A DNA stretch of 64,000 bases, from positions 1 to 64,000 of the forward strand of contig SJBG01000002.1 in assembly GCA_004332195.1 (NCBI GenBank), in the 5' to 3' direction. The notes under the pieces were generated by a model. The model was not told where the DNA came from. It was given only the letters and a program-made list of their open reading frames with translations, and searched no databases. Position 1 is the first letter of the stretch. The number at the start of each line of letters is the position of its first letter. Shown in pieces: positions 61,378 through 64,000 of this stretch. A program made the translations under genes and the position numbers. The stretch comes from Desulfobulbaceae bacterium (GTDB taxonomy: Bacteria > Desulfobacterota > Desulfobulbia > Desulfobulbales > Desulfurivibrionaceae).

Positions 61378-62523
61378 TTAAGGCCTGGAGCAAATCATAA
61401 TCTCACCTCCACCCAGAAGTTGATCTTTTCGATAAAGGGCGGCATACTGACCGGGGGCCGGAGCCCGCTGGGGTTCAGCGAAGTGAACAATGAAGGTTCC
61501 GTCGCCGACCGGCGTAAGCAGGGCCGGGGCCGGCTGATGGCGATGACGAAGCTGTACCAGAAAGGAGGCGGGGAGATCCGGGGATACCGCTGAGAGCCAA
61601 TTGAGCTCGCAAATCAGGATCTCCCTTTGCATAAGATCCTGCTGTTTGCCCACTATCACCAGCTTGCGAACCGCATCCAGAGCTACAACGTAGTAAGGAG
61701 TGGCATCGGAAATACCCAGGCCCCGACGTTGACCTATGGTATAGCCATGCACCCCCCGGTGGCGGCCCAGCTCTCGACCGGTGATATCGACAATAATTCC
61801 GGCACTATTTTTCGTCGCCTTTAAGCTGGTATCCGTTGCCCCTGAGCTGGTAATGGTTAAGAAGTCCGTTACGCTCTGAGCGCCCAGGAAGCAAATATCC
61901 TGACTTTCACCACCATGGTGGCCGCTTAGGCCCAAGACGGCGGCCCGACGATAGACCTCGGCTTTGGTTTTTGCGCCCAGGGGGAAGAGAATCCGACTTA
62001 ACCGTTCGCCCCGCAGGCGGCAAAGAAAATAGGACTGATCCTTGCCCGGATCAAGCCCTCGGTGCAGAGTAAAACCACCCGCCCCATCGGTCAGCAAACG
62101 GGCGTAATGACCGGTGGCCAGAAAATCAGCTTTTTGGCCAATCATTTGTTGCCAGAGCAGACCGAATTTGATCCGACGATTGCAGATCACGCAGGGGTTA
62201 GGAGTGAGGCCAGCGCGGTACTGTCGAGTAAAAACATCCAGAACTCCGGCTCGAAACGGTGCAGTCAAATCCAGCACCGTCAGCGGGACGCCCAGATAAG
62301 CAGCCACCGCCTCCGCCCGCCGCTGATGGGCATCAACCTCTCGCTGCGCCAAGCGCATAAAGACTCCGTAAACCTCGGCTCCCGCCTGATGCAGGAGGGC
62401 GGCGCTCACCGCACTATCCACCCCGCCGCTCATGGCCACGGCAACTCGTTTCCGGTATAGTTGACGTCCCGCGCTGTCGTGTTGGTGATCTAAAGGGAGT
62501 TTATTTGGCGACATGCTCCGCAC
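61378..62523 (-). CDS. mnmA: tRNA-specific 2-thiouridylase
   Basis: MnmA (381 aa) puts sulfur on U34 of Lys, Glu and Gln tRNAs. It shows the PP-loop VAMSGGVDSAVSAALLHQAG (residues about 28-47), the catalytic Cys pair in TPNPCVICNRRIKFG and SQDICFLGAQS, and DFLATGHYARL, LHRGLDPGKDQSYFL. A polar insert of about 15 residues (SGATDTSLKATKNSAGI) precedes VDITGRELGRHRGVHGYTIG. The cysteine desulfurase in the same region is a likely sulfur source. Confidence 0.94.
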   Translation of the reverse strand: MRSMSPNKLPLDHQHDSAGRQLYRKRVAVAMSGGVDSAVSAALLHQAGAEVYGVFMRLAQREVDAHQRRAEAVAAYLGVPLTVLDLTAPFRAGVLDVFTRQYRAGLTPNPCVICNRRIKFGLLWQQMIGQKADFLATGHYARLLTDGAGGFTLHRGLDPGKDQSYFLCRLRGERLSRILFPLGAKTKAEVYRRAAVLGLSGHHGGESQDICFLGAQSVTDFLTITSSGATDTSLKATKNSAGIIVDITGRELGRHRGVHGYTIGQRRGLGISDATPYYVVALDAVRKLVIVGKQQDLMQREILICELNWLSAVSPDLPASFLVQLRHRHQPAPALLTPVGDGTFIVHFAEPQRAPAPGQYAALYRKDQLLGGGEIMICSRP

Positions 62524-62710
62524 TTTACCAAAATCGGCGGCAGGCGACAGAAAAAAATTACTTGCTTAAAACATCCTGTCTTTTGGGCAAAAATCCATAA
62601 ACAACGAACAATGTTGACGGAAACAAAAAAAATTAGTGGTTAAAAGCTAATCGCTGTTCCTAAGTTTCCGTTCGGACACCAAACAACGACCATTTTAAGG
62701 GATAGTATTC

Positions 62711-63967
62711 ATGAAGGTTACCTCACGGAATTCAAACATCACGACCACCGGCCATCGGCCGGAGCTGCTGGCCCCAGCGGGTAATCAGGAAAAACTGGAG
62801 GTGGCCATTCATTACGGGGCCGATGCCGTTTATCTCGGGGGCAACCGTTTCAGCTTGCGGGCCAATGCCGGTAATTTTACCGAAGAGGAATTGCAACAGG
62901 CGGTGAGCTTGGCGCACGGCAAGGGAGTTCGGGTTTATGTGGCGGTCAATATTTTCGCCCATCAATGCGACCTGCGCGGATTGACCGAGTATTTCAGCTT
63001 TTTGCAGGCCATCGCAGTGGATGGTTTGATCATCGCCGACCCCGGCATTCTGGCCATCGCCCGGCGCGAAGTCCCCGAACTGGCAATTCATCTAAGCACC
63101 CAGGCCAATGTCACCAACCCTGAAAGTGCGGCCTTCTGGGAAGCTCAGGGGGTCGCAAGAATCAATCCGTCCCGGGAACTTTCCCTGGCCGAAATCACGG
63201 CTCTGCGCCGGCGGGTGCGGGCTGAGTTGGAAGTTTTTGTCCATGGGGCTCTTTGTATCGCTTATTCCGGCCGCTGTTTCCTCAGCCTTTATCTCACCGG
63301 TCGGGATGCCAACCGGGGCGACTGCGCCCATCCCTGCCGCTATCGTTACCGCTTGGAGGAAGAAAAACGCCCCAATCAGTTCTTCCCTATCGAGGAAGAT
63401 TCTCGGGGCAGTTATATTTTTAACGCTCAGGATCTCTGCCTGCTGACTCGCCTGCCCGAGCTGATCCGGGCCGGGGCCGACGCCTTAAAAATTGAAGGCC
63501 GAATGAAAAGCCTTTTCTACGTGGGCACGGTGGTCCGCCTCTACCGAGCAGCCCTGGATTTCTGGCAGGAGCACGGGCTTAACGCCCCCCTGCCCCCGAA
63601 ATTTATCGCCGAGTTAGCCAAGATCGGCGGCCGAGGCCAAAGTGAAAACTTTTTTCACTCCCCACCGGAGCGAAAAGACATGCTTTACGAGGGAACCACG
63701 ATCAAGCCGAACTGGGCCCCGGTCGCCATCATCCGCCAGGGCGGCTCCTCCCCTCTGGTAGAAGCCCGCAACCCTTTTAATCAAGGAGACAGCATCGAAT
63801 ACCTCGGTCAAGACCTTAACAACCTCGTCTGCCAGGTAACGGCCATCCACGACCATGAGGGCCGAGAGCTGACAGGAGCCAAACCCGGCAGCCGGTTGCG
63901 CCTTACCCTGCACTCCGGCTCCCGCAACGTCAACTACCAACGCCACGGCCTGTTTCGCCAGGTATAA
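62711..63967 (+). CDS. U32 family peptidase / tRNA or rRNA hydroxylation protein
   Basis: The 418-aa protein is a member of the U32 family (YegQ/TrhP/RlhA relatives). It has the start RPELLAPAGNQEKLEVAIHY, GADAVYLGGNRFSLRANAGN, the HLSTQANVTNPESAAFW segment, and the Cys-rich signature FVHGALCIAYSGRCFLSLYL plus NRGDCAHPCRYRYRLEEE that would hold a [4Fe-4S] cluster. A segment with RAGADALKIEGRMKSLFYVG follows. Relatives hydroxylate tRNA or rRNA using prephenate-derived groups, or act as collagenase-like peptidases; which applies is not decided. It is divergent from mnmA (187-base gap), start ATG 62711 after TTAAGGGA. Confidence 0.85.
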   Translation: MKVTSRNSNITTTGHRPELLAPAGNQEKLEVAIHYGADAVYLGGNRFSLRANAGNFTEEELQQAVSLAHGKGVRVYVAVNIFAHQCDLRGLTEYFSFLQAIAVDGLIIADPGILAIARREVPELAIHLSTQANVTNPESAAFWEAQGVARINPSRELSLAEITALRRRVRAELEVFVHGALCIAYSGRCFLSLYLTGRDANRGDCAHPCRYRYRLEEEKRPNQFFPIEEDSRGSYIFNAQDLCLLTRLPELIRAGADALKIEGRMKSLFYVGTVVRLYRAALDFWQEHGLNAPLPPKFIAELAKIGGRGQSENFFHSPPERKDMLYEGTTIKPNWAPVAIIRQGGSSPLVEARNPFNQGDSIEYLGQDLNNLVCQVTAIHDHEGRELTGAKPGSRLRLTLHSGSRNVNYQRHGLFRQV

Positions 63968-64000
63968 AAGTTCAAGGGTAGGAAGACGTCTCAAGCATGC

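Overview
The window looks like chromosomal DNA of a strictly anaerobic, selenocysteine-using Gram-negative bacterium. Desulfobacterota (a Desulfobulbales- or Desulfuromonadia-like lineage) is the best fit. This is an inference from gene content: a Ni-CO dehydrogenase, a selenocysteine formate dehydrogenase with NuoE/NuoF-type partners, a 2-oxoacid:ferredoxin oxidoreductase, a giant acyl-CoA dehydratase activase, ETF/ETF-quinone oxidoreductase and a sulfide:quinone oxidoreductase-like gene, alongside Gram-negative envelope genes (MltC, HtrA, LPS-type acyltransferase). No rRNA or taxonomic marker was available to confirm it.

Layout. 1-2.8 kb is a graveyard of three nested insertion-sequence relics (IS630, IS256, IS3 types). 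2.9-5.8 kb carries an SQR-like gene, a DUF1641 gene and a broken response regulator, ended by a fragment of a REP-associated transposase; it looks like an acquired, partly decayed module. 5.8-19 kb is mostly housekeeping: dgkA, a PHP phosphatase, an RpoE/anti-sigma/HtrA envelope-stress operon, thiL-uvrB, a DUF374 acyltransferase, mltC and mtfA. A small ORF at 6384 is followed by an integron attC-like site. At 18969 a periplasmic rhodanese is interrupted by an in-frame UGA that is best read as selenocysteine, with a SECIS-like hairpin directly downstream. 19.4-25 kb holds a Na/Pi cotransporter, ETF-QO and a fused etfB-etfA reading frame broken by two one-base deletions. 25.3-30.5 kb has aat, a histidine phosphatase, a cobS remnant, bioF, a mazE remnant, tRNA-Arg and bioA, with part of the stretch bracketed by two inverted copies of a palindromic repeat.

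30.9-46.9 kb is the metabolic core. One predicted operon runs activase, CdhB-like protein, porA-porB-porG-porD. It is followed by cooS, nuoE-like, nuoF-like, UGA-containing fdhA and an unknown gene. Together these predict ferredoxin-, CO-, formate- and NAD(P)H-linked electron exchange. 47-64 kb returns to housekeeping: smpB, holA, nfeD-slipin, tRNA-Leu, a PilT/PilU-like ATPase, manC, glmS, a sulfur-transfer group (cysteine desulfurase, nadA, raiA, mnmA) and a U32 peptidase.

Three genome-style features recur. (1) Four copies of a 142-175 bp palindromic MITE-like repeat sit between genes. (2) Two other palindromes of about 105 bp start and end with GTAAA/TTTAC. (3) Short tandem repeats lie at many gene borders, and several enzymes carry in-frame, polar, low-complexity inserts (bioA, holA, manC, nfeD, the phosphatase, etfBA). 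No CRISPR array, rRNA or replication origin was seen.
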